From Rhynchopus sp. YZ270_cl-10 (taxonomy: Eukaryota; Euglenozoa; Diplonemea; Diplonemida; Diplonemidae), in the NCBI GenBank assembly GCA_964035575.1, contig OZ037883.1, positions 620,001 to 684,000 of the forward strand: 64,000 nucleotides of DNA, read 5' to 3'. The notes beneath the pieces are model-generated. The model did not search any database. It was not told where the DNA came from and saw only the letters and a program-made list of their open reading frames with translations. The position numbers were made by a program, and so were the translations under genes. Numbering within the stretch: the first letter of the stretch is position 1; each line of letters starts with the position of its first letter. Of the stretch, positions 31,397 through 41,900 are shown in pieces.

Positions 31397-32376
31397 CTAA
31401 AATCCTGGCATATCATCGTCCCCGAATACTATTTCATCGTCAGAATCGTCATCCACAACCAAATTCTTCGAGCGGAGGAATGCAAAAGAGGATCCAATCA
31501 CTGCGTCCTTCGCCTTGAGGGTATAGCGGCCCTTCTCGGGGTCCGGGTTGTAAATTGCTTTGACCAGGTTTTTGGATTTTTCGAGCACAACGTGACCTTG
31601 CTGATCTCCTGGGAGCGTTGCGAAAGAGGCTTCAAACCATTCAATGGCGGAGACGTTATAGTTGTGTGGGTTTTCTGGGTGCTCTGGTGTCGTGAACACC
31701 TCGGGGACGTGCACAATGCAGGCAAACTTTGCGTCTGTTGCGGAGACAAGAATCTTGCCGACCCCGCCAGCTCCGCCCCTCCGTTCTTCTCCCTCAGGGT
31801 CCACCTCTGCGTTCATTGCCTCAAACGCAAGTGTTAACAACTCCATATCCCCTTCAGGTTCCACCAAATTCGCCAACCCAAACTTGCTCCCCAAATCAGA
31901 CATCCCCGCAAGGTCCTGTCCCTTCTTCCCTCCCTCCTTTTTCACGGCGCGGATTTTCTTCTCGCTTGCGGTGCTGGTAGTGGTGGTGGTGGTTGGTTCG
32001 GGGGTCTTCCCCTCCTGTTTCTTGTCCGGCTTCTTGTCGTCCTTCTTCTTCTTCGCGTCCTGCTTCTTCTCTGCTGGGGCAGGCTTGTCAGACTTCTTGT
32101 CGGCAGGTTTTAATGAAGCAAGCTCCTGGCGTTCCACTGAAGAGAGATTGATTCATTGTGACAGAGGGAAGACTAAAGAAGCTTTTAAAAAAACCCCCAT
32201 AAAATGGTTGTTGCCATACCCGCATAGTAGCTAGCCATCTGCGAGACCCATTGTATCACCTGGGGGTTGGATCCAAATAGAGATTTGAAGGCTTCAGTGT
32301 CAGCCTGGGTCGGCGCTACTCCTCCTTCCACGTACGACCTTGTCCGCAGCTTTGTGTTCAGGTCAGTGGCTGACAT
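31397..32376 (-). CDS. Protein with eEF1B-beta-like N-terminal domain, unknown C-terminus
   Basis: Exon 1 (32220-32376) and exon 2 (31397-32136) are joined by an 83-nt intron with donor GTATGG; the product is 298 aa from the ATG at 32376. A second ATG 12 codons upstream (32412) is possible. Residues 1-52 (LNTKLRTRSYVEGGVAPTQA ... NPQVIQWVSQMASYYA) resemble the GST-C-like N-terminal domain of eEF1B-beta, also found in AIMP and some tRNA synthetases. A long K/D/P-rich linker follows. The C-terminal 150 residues do not look like the eEF1B nucleotide-exchange domain; the usual SKLVPVGYGIKKLQI pattern is missing. The protein ends in an acidic tail (DDSDDEIVFGDDDMPGF). It may be a translation-elongation or synthetase-complex adaptor; the function is open. 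Confidence 0.75.
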
Positions 32377-32783
32377 GGTTTTCGGGTCAAGCAAAGGGGG
32401 TTCCTTCTGCATCAAGGTGATAGGGAAGAGGGGGTGATGGTCATGTGTGGGGGTTATTTGGGTAGATGAAATGTGAAACACAGAAAGAGGTTGAAAAAAA
32501 AAAATTTAAAGGTGAAGTTGATCAGGGTTCTAGCTCAGAAGAAAAAAAAAAGAAACGGAAAAGGTGGCTCAAAAAAATTTTTCTGCGCTTCGCGCGCAGG
32601 GATTACGCAGCTCCCCCAAAAATAAAAAAAGTACGTACGGATTTTCAACACGTACAATTCTAAGCAAAAACAATTAAAAACCGCGCGCGCTTCGCGCGCG
32701 CTCTCCCTGGCAAAGTTGGTTGAGAAGGGTTGTGAAAGTTCGAAGAACTGGAGAAATCATCAGTCATGGCATCCAAATGTTCC

Positions 32784-32810
32784 TGGCGAAGCCACGGTAC
32801 GCAACATTTA
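32784..32810 (+). repeat. Family E repeat, short-hairpin form
   Basis: GGC-GAA-GCC replaces the longer GC hairpin, but the tail ACGGTACGCAACA is kept. Confidence 0.6.
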
Positions 32811-32902
32811 TAAAAAATCTTGACATACAATGGCACTTTCGTTGGTAACTATGGTCCAGTTCCGTAAACTTTACTTCCATATTTTGCTAAAACGAAAGTT
32901 TC

Positions 32903-32930
32903 TGGCGAAGCCACGGTACGCAACATTTCT
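32903..32930 (+). repeat. Family E repeat, short-hairpin form
   Basis: Nearly identical to the copy at 32784-32810, about 120 bp away, so a local duplication is possible. Confidence 0.6.
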
Positions 32931-32983
32931 AAAAATTGCGCTTAAAATTGCCTATTATGTCATGGGAAGGGTGTATTGCAATC

Positions 32984-33016
32984 TAGCGCCGCAGGCGCAC
33001 GGTACGCTACTTTTTT
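32984..33016 (+). repeat. Family E repeat, long-hairpin form
   Basis: GCGCCGCAGGCGC followed by ACGGTACGCTACTTTTTT. Matches 391-420 and 55074-55108. Confidence 0.65.
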
Positions 33017-33086
33017 CTTTCGCCATGCTGCATGCTCCTTTTCCGGTAAAATAGAAAATTGTCTCCTACAAATAGAATTCTGTAGG

Positions 33087-33130
33087 GGGTAGGTGAGAGG
33101 TGGGGGCGGAGCCCCACTCCTCACCTACCC
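33087..33130. repeat. Strong GC hairpin
   Basis: Outer arms GGGTAGGTGAG and CTCACCTACCC (11 bp, perfect) and inner arms GTGGGG and CCCCAC surround a loop containing GCGGAG. Confidence 0.8.
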
Positions 33131-33392
33131 CACCCCAGCCCCAATCCAAAACCCAAATTACCTACGTATGGACACGTATGGATTCCACCTTTTCAAAAAC
33201 AATTCACGTATGGATTTCCATACGTTCCACACGTGGAGCGTAATCCCTGTTCGCGCGGAAAAATTGACCACGCCAAGTCGCTGTTTTTAACAGCAAAGGG
33301 GACTGGCTGACGACACTGAGGACCTCCTTGGCCAACCGGTTTTTTGCACCGTGTAAAAAAATCCCAAAAAAAAAAAAAAAAAAAAAAAAAAC

Positions 33393-33421
33393 AACGGAAA
33401 AGGTGGGCCACCTTTTCCGTT
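33393..33421. repeat. Perfect 29-bp palindrome beside an A-run
   Basis: AACGGAAAAGGTGG, one central G, then its exact complement. The word ACGGAAAAGGTGG also occurs once at 32555-32567. An A-run of about 26 bases ends two bases upstream. Confidence 0.85.
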
Positions 33422-34325
33422 CTACTGAGCTAGGACCCTGAGTTGATATGTGCAAAACGCCGGACGGCATTGACTCCATGGAAAAATTTAAAAAAAGAAG
33501 TTGAAAGAAGTGCAAACTGGGCGGGGGGTGTGTGTGTGTGGTGGTTACTTAGTTGAAAACTTTCTCTCACACCCCCTCTCGTGAAAACAAGAGGGAATGG
33601 GTTTTGTGTGGGGTACGGGGGTAGGGGGGTGGGGAACTACACACGGTGACCTTTACCCTGGTAACAAGCAAAGTAACAAGCTTTTCCCTTACTTTTGTAA
33701 TTTGTTACAATTTTTTTTTTTTTGCTTGGTACGTCAAGGAAACTTGCTGGTTACCATGATTCGAAAGGTCACCGTGCAAACACAACCACACTCTTACATA
33801 ATTCCCCTATTAGAGACAAGAAAATCAATGCAATATTCACCTTTAAAGGCGAGTAGTATTTTTGGTTGTTATTTTGAAAAATTTGACAACGTGTAGACAC
33901 CTCGCTTTTTTTCTCGTGAGAGCTCCGCGCAGCATTTTACTTTCGGGTGGAAAACTACACCCCCTCTCTGCTAAGGCAAGGAGTACCTCTGTGAGGTGGT
34001 CTCGGCTTTGCCGATGAGGGCGCTGGTTCTTTGCTCTTTTTGTTATGTCAATATTTGCCTCAGTACACTCCAAAGCCAGCAGATTAGGCCGCCCAATGCT
34101 TGCCTAAGTCTTTGTACTACGTAAGACATAGATGCAACAGTGTTGTGACCATGCACCATCGAGACTGCTCAGTTGCTCAGGCAGTTGAATCGCTCAGTCG
34201 CTCAGTAGGGTCTGTTACTCTGTTGTATTCTCAGATTTGGATTTGTATCTTGAAACGCATATTTTTTTTTAGTTATCGATGCCGAAGCCTGTGCAGGAGA
34301 GACCAGTGGAGACGCGATCCTTTTT

Positions 34326-34913
34326 TTAACAAAGGGTGTTGCAGAGAAAGGTTTTCCCTAGGGGATGGGTGTCTGCCGGGGCGAACGCTGCCGCAGACTT
34401 TTGGCCTTGCTTTGCTGTTCTAAATCCGGTGCTGGAGGCCCAGTGGTTCCAGAAGACGGGGTCGCTGGAGGTCTGCTGCTTGGCGGCGTCGGTATAGAGG
34501 AAAGGCGTGAGCACGCGTTTGCCTGAGTAGCGTGTGGCTGCGTTGTGGACGGGGTTTGCGATGACCCGCACCATGCTCCGTTTGTTGTATGTGTCGTTGG
34601 TTGTGGTGCAGTGTGAATACGGCCAGCCAGCGAACTCCACTGGACAGGACCTCTTTCCGTCCATAGGCAGCGACTGACCGCAGGCAGCCCCAGACGACAC
34701 CAGGTACACATCCCTCCTCTCCGTCACGCTCTGCGTCGAGGTCTTCGTGTGGTCGAGAGGCTTCAGCTTCCGCCGTCTCCTCAGCGGCACTGCATTCGGC
34801 CTCTGCCCCTCCCAAGTGTCGATCACATCGTGCACAACGTACGCCTTGCTCCGACACCGTTCCGGAGTCTCACACCCATCAGATCCCAACTCATTTGTTT
34901 CGACACTCACCAT
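34326..34913 (-). CDS. Orphan protein, 195 aa
   Basis: A GC-rich open frame from ATG (MVSVETNELGSDGCETPER) to a stop near 34326, on the same strand as all host genes. No domain is recognised. It has a basic patch (VPLRRRRKLKPLDHTK) and a C-terminal half with scattered aromatic residues (RVLTPFLYTD, DPVFWNHWASSTGFR), no signal peptide and no membrane segment. Such short motif-like proteins can be microtubule inner or flagellar proteins, but that is only a resemblance of style. Support comes from composition and strand; two other frames overlap it. Confidence 0.5.
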   Translation of the reverse strand: MVSVETNELGSDGCETPERCRSKAYVVHDVIDTWEGQRPNAVPLRRRRKLKPLDHTKTSTQSVTERRDVYLVSSGAACGQSLPMDGKRSCPVEFAGWPYSHCTTTNDTYNKRSMVRVIANPVHNAATRYSGKRVLTPFLYTDAAKQQTSSDPVFWNHWASSTGFRTAKQGQKSAAAFAPADTHPLGKTFLCNTLC

Positions 34914-35719
34914 CCCGTCATTTGTACAAAAAAAAAAGGGGAGGATGCTGTAGGGGATATTGTGTTCAGGAAATAATTGAAAAACTGCACTTCAATCGTG
35001 TGCCCCGAGCTGTGTTGCCCCGAGACAGCAACACCTGGGGGGAGAGAGAGAGGAACCACCTACAGCATGATGGCAATACTCCTGTTACCCCGCAGGTGAA
35101 TCAGTGCAGGCAAACGTAGAGGAGGTTGGATGAGATTGAGTAGCGCATCAGTGTCGGATGGAACATTTTGTGTGTTTTGGAGCGGAGGGTTCATCAAAAT
35201 GTGTAGCAAAAAGGGTGTATTGGGAAATTCATTTTTTTTTGGTCGCTGTTTACTTTGCTTTTTTTGTTTTGGTTTTAAAGAATACGGGTAGAGCAGGGGG
35301 GGTGGAGGAGGTGGGCGGGTGGGCATTTTTTTTTTTCCTTCTGTCAAAACTGAAAAACCCGATCCTAGTCCCCCCCTCCCATCCCGTCCCTATTTTATTT
35401 TTCCCTTCATAGACTTCGTGCATATCAGGCAATGCGGTGTGCAGAAAAGAGAAGACGCCATTTTTTTCGACCCAAAGTAAACGTATCTGTGCAAAAAAAG
35501 AAAAAAGAAAAAAAAGAAAAAAAGAAAAAGAAAAAGAGAAAAAAAGGGAGGGGGGAGCAGATGGTCTTTGTGTAGGACATGGTGATAGGTATTCAATTCA
35601 AAAAAAAGAAAAGAAAAAAAGAAAGAGGAGGTGGTTTACTGTTTTCACTTCTCTCATTCGACCTGGGTTGGATTCCTGGACAGTTGCTTGTTTTTTTTTT
35701 CTTTTCTTTTCCTCGAATT

Positions 35720-35753
35720 TTGTAGTATAGACACCCGAGGATGAGCTCCACTA
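35720..35753 (+). repeat. Family B repeat
   Basis: TAGTATAGACACCCGAGG followed by ATGAGCTCCACTA, like 36795-36845 and 56716-56760. Confidence 0.6.
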
Positions 35754-35772
35754 CATTTATATATATTTTTTT

Positions 35773-35816
35773 TTGATAACCTGTTAGTGTGGCCGCCATT
35801 CAGACAGTCTTCACTA
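35773..35816 (+). repeat. Family B repeat (diverged)
   Basis: TTGATAACCTGTTAGTGTGG, then a variable middle, then CTTCACTA after a T-run. The opening AGTG and closing CACT are kept. Confidence 0.5.
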
Positions 35817-36727
35817 TCCAGAAAACACACTCTTTTTTTTGGCATGATAAAAACACATTTACACGAAAAATGAGTTGTTAGGGGTTTTTTGAAAAGAAAA
35901 CGAGACGTTGTCTCAGCACACATCTTAGCTGACATCCACCTTGACCTGGCAGATACAGAGTACAGTTACATGTGTGCAAAAGCATCGACAGTAGTTATCC
36001 TCCTCCACTCTACTAACGTAACGCATCGACCCTGCGGTGTCTAAATTTTCGTGGTCGGAGTGGGTAACAAAACAAGTATTTTCATCATAATTAGACCAAT
36101 ATTATGCAATCAATAAATTGATAGGATATGGTTCAAATCAAAACAAGATAAGCTGGGGCGTTTCTATGGGGTCTGGATTTCACAAAAATCCACAAAAAAA
36201 AATCGCGAGCGTTCACGGAAATTCACATCCAGCATTATGTACTTTCATATAATAAAAAGTTGCGTCTGTAAACATACGTGTCGCCAGACCCCATGGGAAT
36301 TCCCCATAGCATAGGAATCACATCCCTCCAGAATTCCATTTTCTTTTCTTCCTCCCCTGAAAAATTCTTGTCTGTTCTCCGATTCAGTGTTGCCTCAAGT
36401 GGTTTGCCTTTCTCAAAAAGAAGGGAAAAAAAGTGGGAAGAAAATAAAAATAAAAATAAAAAGACCAGGGTCAGAGCAAAGCACTACCTTTTTCTTGGGA
36501 ATGAAAACATAGAAAGGTAGTTGGAAAAGAAAAAAATGGAGGGAGAGGGTTAGTTTGAAGGGGCCATGTACTGTGATGTATGGTTTTAATATTTTTTTTG
36601 CTTTTATTTACACCGACCCTCCCTCTCAGGCAATACGCTGTTGTTGTTGTTTTTTTTTTTTTTTTTGTTTTTCGTTTTTTTTGCTTTTTGGAAAATACTC
36701 CGCATTTCGGAGCTCCCCCAAAAATAA

Positions 36728-36761
36728 TTTGTAAGATGAGTCTCTGGTGCACACACATCTT
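36728..36761 (+). repeat. Family A hairpin, alternative stem
   Basis: Outer arms AAGATG and CATCTT pair perfectly. The centre is GTCTCTGGTGCAC, a drifted version of the loop word. Confidence 0.5.
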
Positions 36762-36794
36762 GTTGGCAAACACACACTCCTCCCCTTTTTTATA

Positions 36795-36845
36795 TTGAAA
36801 ACTTGGCTGTAATAGTGTAGACACCCCGAGGATGAACTCCACTAT
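36795..36845 (+). repeat. Family B repeat
   Basis: TTGAAAACTTGGCTGTAA, then TAGTGTAGACACC, then GATGAACTCCACTA. The TAGTG and CACTA ends are complementary. Confidence 0.65.
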
Positions 36846-36860
36846 ACACGTTTTGTTTTT

Positions 36861-36910
36861 TTTGAAAACTTGGTTGTATTAGTGTAGCCACCCTAGAGTG
36901 TGCTCCACTA
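36861..36910 (+). repeat. Family B repeat
   Basis: The opening TGAAAACTTGG matches the copy at 36795; the middle differs (CCACCCTAGAGTGTGC) and the closing CTCCACTA is the same. Two copies in a row, about 66 bp apart. Confidence 0.65.
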
Positions 36911-36942
36911 AATTTTTTTTGTTTTTGTTTTGTGTTTTTTTT

Positions 36943-36992
36943 TTGATAAATGGTTAGGATAGTGCAGTTGCCACCGTTGTGCAAGCTCCACT
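36943..36992 (+). repeat. Family B repeat
   Basis: TTGATAAATGGTTAGGATAG, then TGCAGTTGCC, then TGCAAGCTCCACT. Inner TTGC and GCAA can pair inside the AGTG/CACT ends. Confidence 0.65.
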
Positions 36993-37037
36993 TTTCTGAG
37001 TGGTGAACATTGTTGGAGAGAAGTTGCGCAGATAAGA

Positions 37038-37090
37038 AAGTGAAGTTGATAGTGCAAACGCCTCTGGGACGCAGGCACTGACACTCCGCA
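37038..37090 (+). repeat. Family C repeat (typical copy)
   Basis: GTGAAGTTGATAGTGCAAAC, then GCCTCTGGGACGCAGGC, which folds with GCCT and AGGC arms, then ACTGACACTCCGC. Confidence 0.7.
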
Positions 37091-37360
37091 AGAAGGAAAA
37101 AAAAATGAATTTTGTTCGAGCATCTCAAGGGCCCAATCCACACCGATTTCGAGTTTAAAATAAAAATAAAAATAAAAGGAAAAAGGAGAGCGAGAGAACA
37201 GTGAAAATGTAAAAGTGTACAGTCATTGACAAGTGTACGTAAAGAAATAACAAGGAACCTTGATCGATGGAATGGTCTCTCTGAGGGACGCACACATCTT
37301 TCCAGAAAAAAAAAACTGTGAATTATTTTTTTCAAAACAAAAAAAAGCAAAAAAAAAAAC

Positions 37361-37393
37361 TTGAAAGATCAATGTGCATCTCGTGCACATTCA
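37361..37393 (+). repeat. Family A hairpin, alternative perfect stem
   Basis: AATGTGC and GCACATT form a perfect 7-bp stem around ATCTCGT. Apart from the loop word and the GAAAGAT lead, the sequence differs from the typical copies. Confidence 0.65.
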
Positions 37394-37475
37394 TAAAAAA
37401 GAAGAAGAAGGCGATCATTGACGTAAAACCCCCCTCCCATCCCTCCCTTGTACCTGATTTTTCAAAAATAAAATA

Positions 37476-37476
37476 G

Positions 37477-37505
<29 letters not shown>
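37476..37505 (+). repeat. (AC)n microsatellite
   Basis: About 15 AC repeats in an intergenic stretch. A shorter (AC)n tract follows near 37716. Confidence 0.9.
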
Positions 37506-37507
<2 letters not shown>

Positions 37508-38971
37508 TCGCAAAATAAAATAAACAAAACACATCAAAGTTGACCTCCAAAATGGGAATCAAATAAGAATGTGCCAAAAATCGTGTCTTTGCATATTCCC
37601 CTTTGCCGGAAAATTTTTTTTTTTGGAATTTATTTTTCTCCCCCTTTTTTCGTTGTCCCCTATTTTTGTTTATTTTAGATTTATTTTTCTTCGTTTTCCC
37701 TGCCCGCCCATGCACGCACACACACACACACACACCCCGATTGTGATCGATCAAGACCTGTATATTTTTTTTGTTGGTTTTTTTATCTGTTTCTTTCGTG
37801 CACACAGCTCCACCCCCCCACCCAACCCTTCTCATGCATAACATGCTGCTTTATTTTGAATGGACTCAGTTCAAAGAAGGGAGGGGAAGGGCACTCTAAA
37901 AAATAAAATCCAAGAAAGCAGAACGAAAAAAGAAAAGCAAGAAAACTTGAAAAAAGATGAATTCCCCCCGCACCAGAAAAAAAAAATATGGGGGTTCCCA
38001 TATTTTTTTTTTTTACATCGATCCCCACCTTGAAAAATCGTTTTTTTTTTTTCCCTTTGTTTTTGTCTTTTGTTTTGGTCAGCAAACACAGTTTTTTCTT
38101 AGTCTGCTGTTCTACAGATTCCACCCCTATCACCCCCCCGCTGTTCAGCAAGAAACAATTTTAGAAAGGTCCTGTGTTAAAATGACACCCATAGCCGAGC
38201 TCGTATGTGTGCTTTTTTCTTTTTCTTTTTATTTTTTTTTGAAAAAATATTTTTTTAATATTGTAGCAGTATCTACACAACCGAGGATTCACTCCACGAT
38301 TTCAACCACACTACACGTAACACGATGATTTGTATCTTCAATGCAAAAAAAAATAAAAAAAGAGCAAATGCAGGTGCATGGGAGGTACTTGATTAATCCC
38401 CATTTTCTCCATCCCCACAAAATTATAACACACGCCAATCGCCAAAAACAACCGATACATTTTTTGTTTTGTTTTTTGTGCACCCCGGAACTTTTACCAT
38501 TTGCTGTAGTTACCTTTCCCCTCCCCATTCAGAAAACCAACAAAATTTCCAGGTTCTGTACACAAAAAACAAAAACAAAACACAACATCACTCCCGAAAG
38601 GCTAGGCGTATTGCAGACTCCCCCTTTTTTTAAATTTTTTTTGTGTCGATGACCCACAAGGTGGGTTCTCCCTAGGATACTTATAGACGGCAGAGAATGG
38701 AGACAAATTTGAAAACTCTGGTATATTGTTATTTTGTGTACCTGCAAGCATAGCTTAAAGGAGAAATAGTTCCTCCGATACGGTAATTGAGCAATCAACG
38801 AAAAAAAAAAAAACCTCTTTTTTTTCCCCCTTTTACCTGTCAGAATTACTATATTTTTGAAAAATGCGAGACGAAATTCCTCACAAAAACCCGTTGCCCG
38901 ACTCACCCATTCTCGGTAGCTTTCATAGCATGCCCGTGTAGGGCCTGAGTTGTCAACTTGGCTTGGTGATA

Positions 38972-41900
38972 TTATTGTTGTGCGGTGTTGTTACGGTTGT
39001 TCCGTTTGTTTCGCAGACCACGCTTGCCCCCGTCCTTCTGCTCACTGTTCCCGTCCTGTGTCTGGTCTTGGCGTGGACGCTTCTCTGCTCCATCCTCACC
39101 CTGAGCCCCATTCCCGTTCGACCCAAACTCCTCATCTCTGCTACCACGTCTGGATGGAGGTAGTTGTGGGGGGAGTGAAGAGAAGTGGGGGGGAAACAAA
39201 GAAAGGGTTATAAGATGATCCGAAGCCTCTCGCTTGCTTAGTCACCTTGATCCTTTGAACAACAAAGTGAAGTTGATCAACAACAAAAGACTGCCGAATA
39301 TTCCCCGAAGCAAGAAAAAAAAAAGTTTGCGAGATGAACCTGTCGCGTGTGCTTAGTCAAAGAAAAGGTTGGCAAGATGATGCGAGAAGAAAGAGCTTGG
39401 ATTATTTCATATACTTTCTAAAAAGAGCTTGAAGAAAAAATCTTGTCGGGTGGGAGATTATTTCTCATTACCAAACGGTGTGCACTATTGGCTTTCAAAA
39501 CAGTCGGGAGGAGGGGGGAGAGGACAGAGTGTGTGTAAGGTGCTATACCTCTGGTTGTTGCCACCCGCCTTGCCGTTTCTTGCGCTGCGCCGTTTCCCCT
39601 GCGCCTCCTCGCCCACGTGCGAGGGTATCCGGTTTCTTGGGAACTGCCCGCCCTGCTGCGTGGCGTTTTGTGCGAGTGGCTGCTGTTGCTGCTGTTGTTG
39701 TTGTTGCTGCTGTTGCGGCTGCCCACCCTGAGGTATGGGTGGTTGAGTTATAAAACATTCTAAAAAAAAAACAAAACTGAAAGTGCGTGGTTTTGACAGC
39801 ATTGTGCATACCTGTGGTGGTGCTTGGTACTGTGGGACCTGCTGTTGCTGATGCTGGGGCTGGACCGGGTTAGCCATCATCGGGAGCATCGGCTGCTGCA
39901 TCATGGGCTGTGGGATGCCCTGCTGGAAGGGCATGACACCTGGGGGCATTTGCGCCATGGGCATTTGTTGTGGTGTGCCGCCTTGCTGCTGCTGAGGCAG
40001 GGGAGGAGAAGAGAGGTGCACCTGTGGGGGGTTGTGGGCAATGAGGTGAAAACCAGAAATACCAAAACCAAAAAGAAAGTGAAGTTGATAGGTGCAAACG
40101 CCTCTGGGACGCAGACACTGGCAAAGAAAACGTATGCGTTTCGCGTCTGAATCCTAAACCCCACATTCTCAGCCTCGCAATCAAAGTTTCCCAAAGGGAA
40201 CATGCTGCACGACATACCGAATTCTGCAGGTCGGAGGGACATTCTGAAGCAGTCTCCTCATCAACAGACTTCTGTTGCGTCTGCCCCTGCGCCTGCGCCG
40301 GCGCCTGTCCCTGGGCTTGCCCTTGCGGTGCAAGCTGCGGAGTCATTGGTGTGCCTGGCGTCATAGGCTGTCCCGGCATTTGCTGCTGCATTGGCTGGGG
40401 GGCGTACTGTATTTGCTGAGGCATTGCACCCGGCACGGCCATGCCGTTGTGCTGGTGGGGCATCATGGGTTGCTGTGGGGTGTGTTGGTGTGTTGGCGGG
40501 GCTTGGAAGGAACCATACCTGTGCGTGCTGCTGTGGAAGTGTTTGTTGGTAGGGGAACTGCTGCGGCTGCACCTGGCCCTGTGGTGGGAACTTTTGTGCC
40601 TGCTGCTGCTGCATGGGCATCATGCCCTGCTGGCCCGGAAGCTGCTGCGGCTGCCCTGGCTGTACCTGACCCGGCTGACCCGGAAGCGGTGCTATCGGCT
40701 GTGCCTTCTGCTGCCCCATCTGCTGCTGCATGAACGGCGCGTTGTTCGGGTACATCTGCTGCTGGTCGCCCACAGGGAACTGCTGCGGTGCCATCTGTGG
40801 CATCTGCTGCATCGGAGGCTGCTGGAACTGAGGCGCCATCTGGGGATGCATCTGAATGGGAGAGTTGAAAGTGCACATAAGAGAAGCAGGGGTATCAGAA
40901 TAAAGAAAAGTTTATAAGATGATCCTAAGCCTCTCGTGCTGAGTCACCTTGAAGAAATTAAAAAAGAGAATGGTTGCCACAAAGTGCTGTGATGTACATA
41001 CCTGTTGCTGCGGCTGTTGTTGCTGCTGCTGCGGCTGTTGTTGTTGTTGCGTTTGCGGCTGTGGCACTGCCTTGGGATCATGTTTACCAGATTGTGCCTG
41101 CGCCTGTGCCTGTGCTTGTGCCTGCGCCGGTGCCTGTGGTTGCGGCTGTGCTTGTGCCGGTGCCTGAGGCTGTGGCGGCAGCTGCGGCTGCATGTTGTGG
41201 AAGGGCTGCTGGAACTGCTGTGGCATTTGCTGCTGCATCATGGGCATGCCTGGGTTCTGCATCATCGGCTGCATAAGGGGCTGCTGCATGAGGGGCTGCT
41301 GGCCCATGGGCTGCTGGGGCATCTGCTGCTGCATGGGCTGCTGGCCCATCTGAGGAGGCATCATTGTCTGTGGCAAGGGTGGGCTGTACTGCTCCTGCAT
41401 GCCAGGCTGCACCTGGCCCATGCCTGGAAGCCCCTGACCCTGCGGCATCATCATTTGGCCCTGGGGCTGCACAAGAGGCTGTGCTAGGAGTTGCGGCTGG
41501 ACAAGCTGCTGCTGCTGCTGAGGTGTGAACTGCATCTGCCCCGGTGTCGGTAGCATCTGCTGTGGGTGCTGCTGCATGCGCATGGGCTGCCCAGGCTGCG
41601 CCGCCTGGCCAGGCTGCATGCCAGGCGTGGGTGCCACCTGGCGCTGTGGGTACGGCATCTGCTGTGTGACAGGCGCCGCACCAGGAGTGGTAGGGGAGGG
41701 AGGTGGCTGGCCCGCCATCGGAGCCTGCACCTGCTGCACGGGCAGATGTGGTTGCATCGTGGCTGCGTTCGCAACAGGAAGAGATGGAGACGGCTGCACG
41801 GACCCTGCCTTCGCAGCACGAGGGGTAGTCTGGGGATCCTCCGACTTGCTTTCCCTGTGGATATGTTGATATTTTTTATGCCATTATTACACAGTAATTA

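Larger units (their letters stand above)
32377..34325. other. Intergenic region rich in hairpins, no gene seen
   Basis: Contains GC hairpins with a GCTTCGC centre (32581-32600 and 32683-32700), three family E copies (32784-32810, 32903-32930 and 32984-33016), a large hairpin (33087-33130), several ACGTATGGA words (33165-33230) and a perfect palindrome (33393-33421). No frame looks coding. Confidence 0.55.
34914..38971. other. 4-kb intergenic region, repeats only
   Basis: Very A/T-rich, with homopolymers and a (CA)n tract. It is the densest area for hairpin families: B at 35720, 35773, 36795, 36861, 36943 and 38258; A variants at 36728 and 37361; C at 37038. No coding frame of convincing composition was seen. 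Confidence 0.6.
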
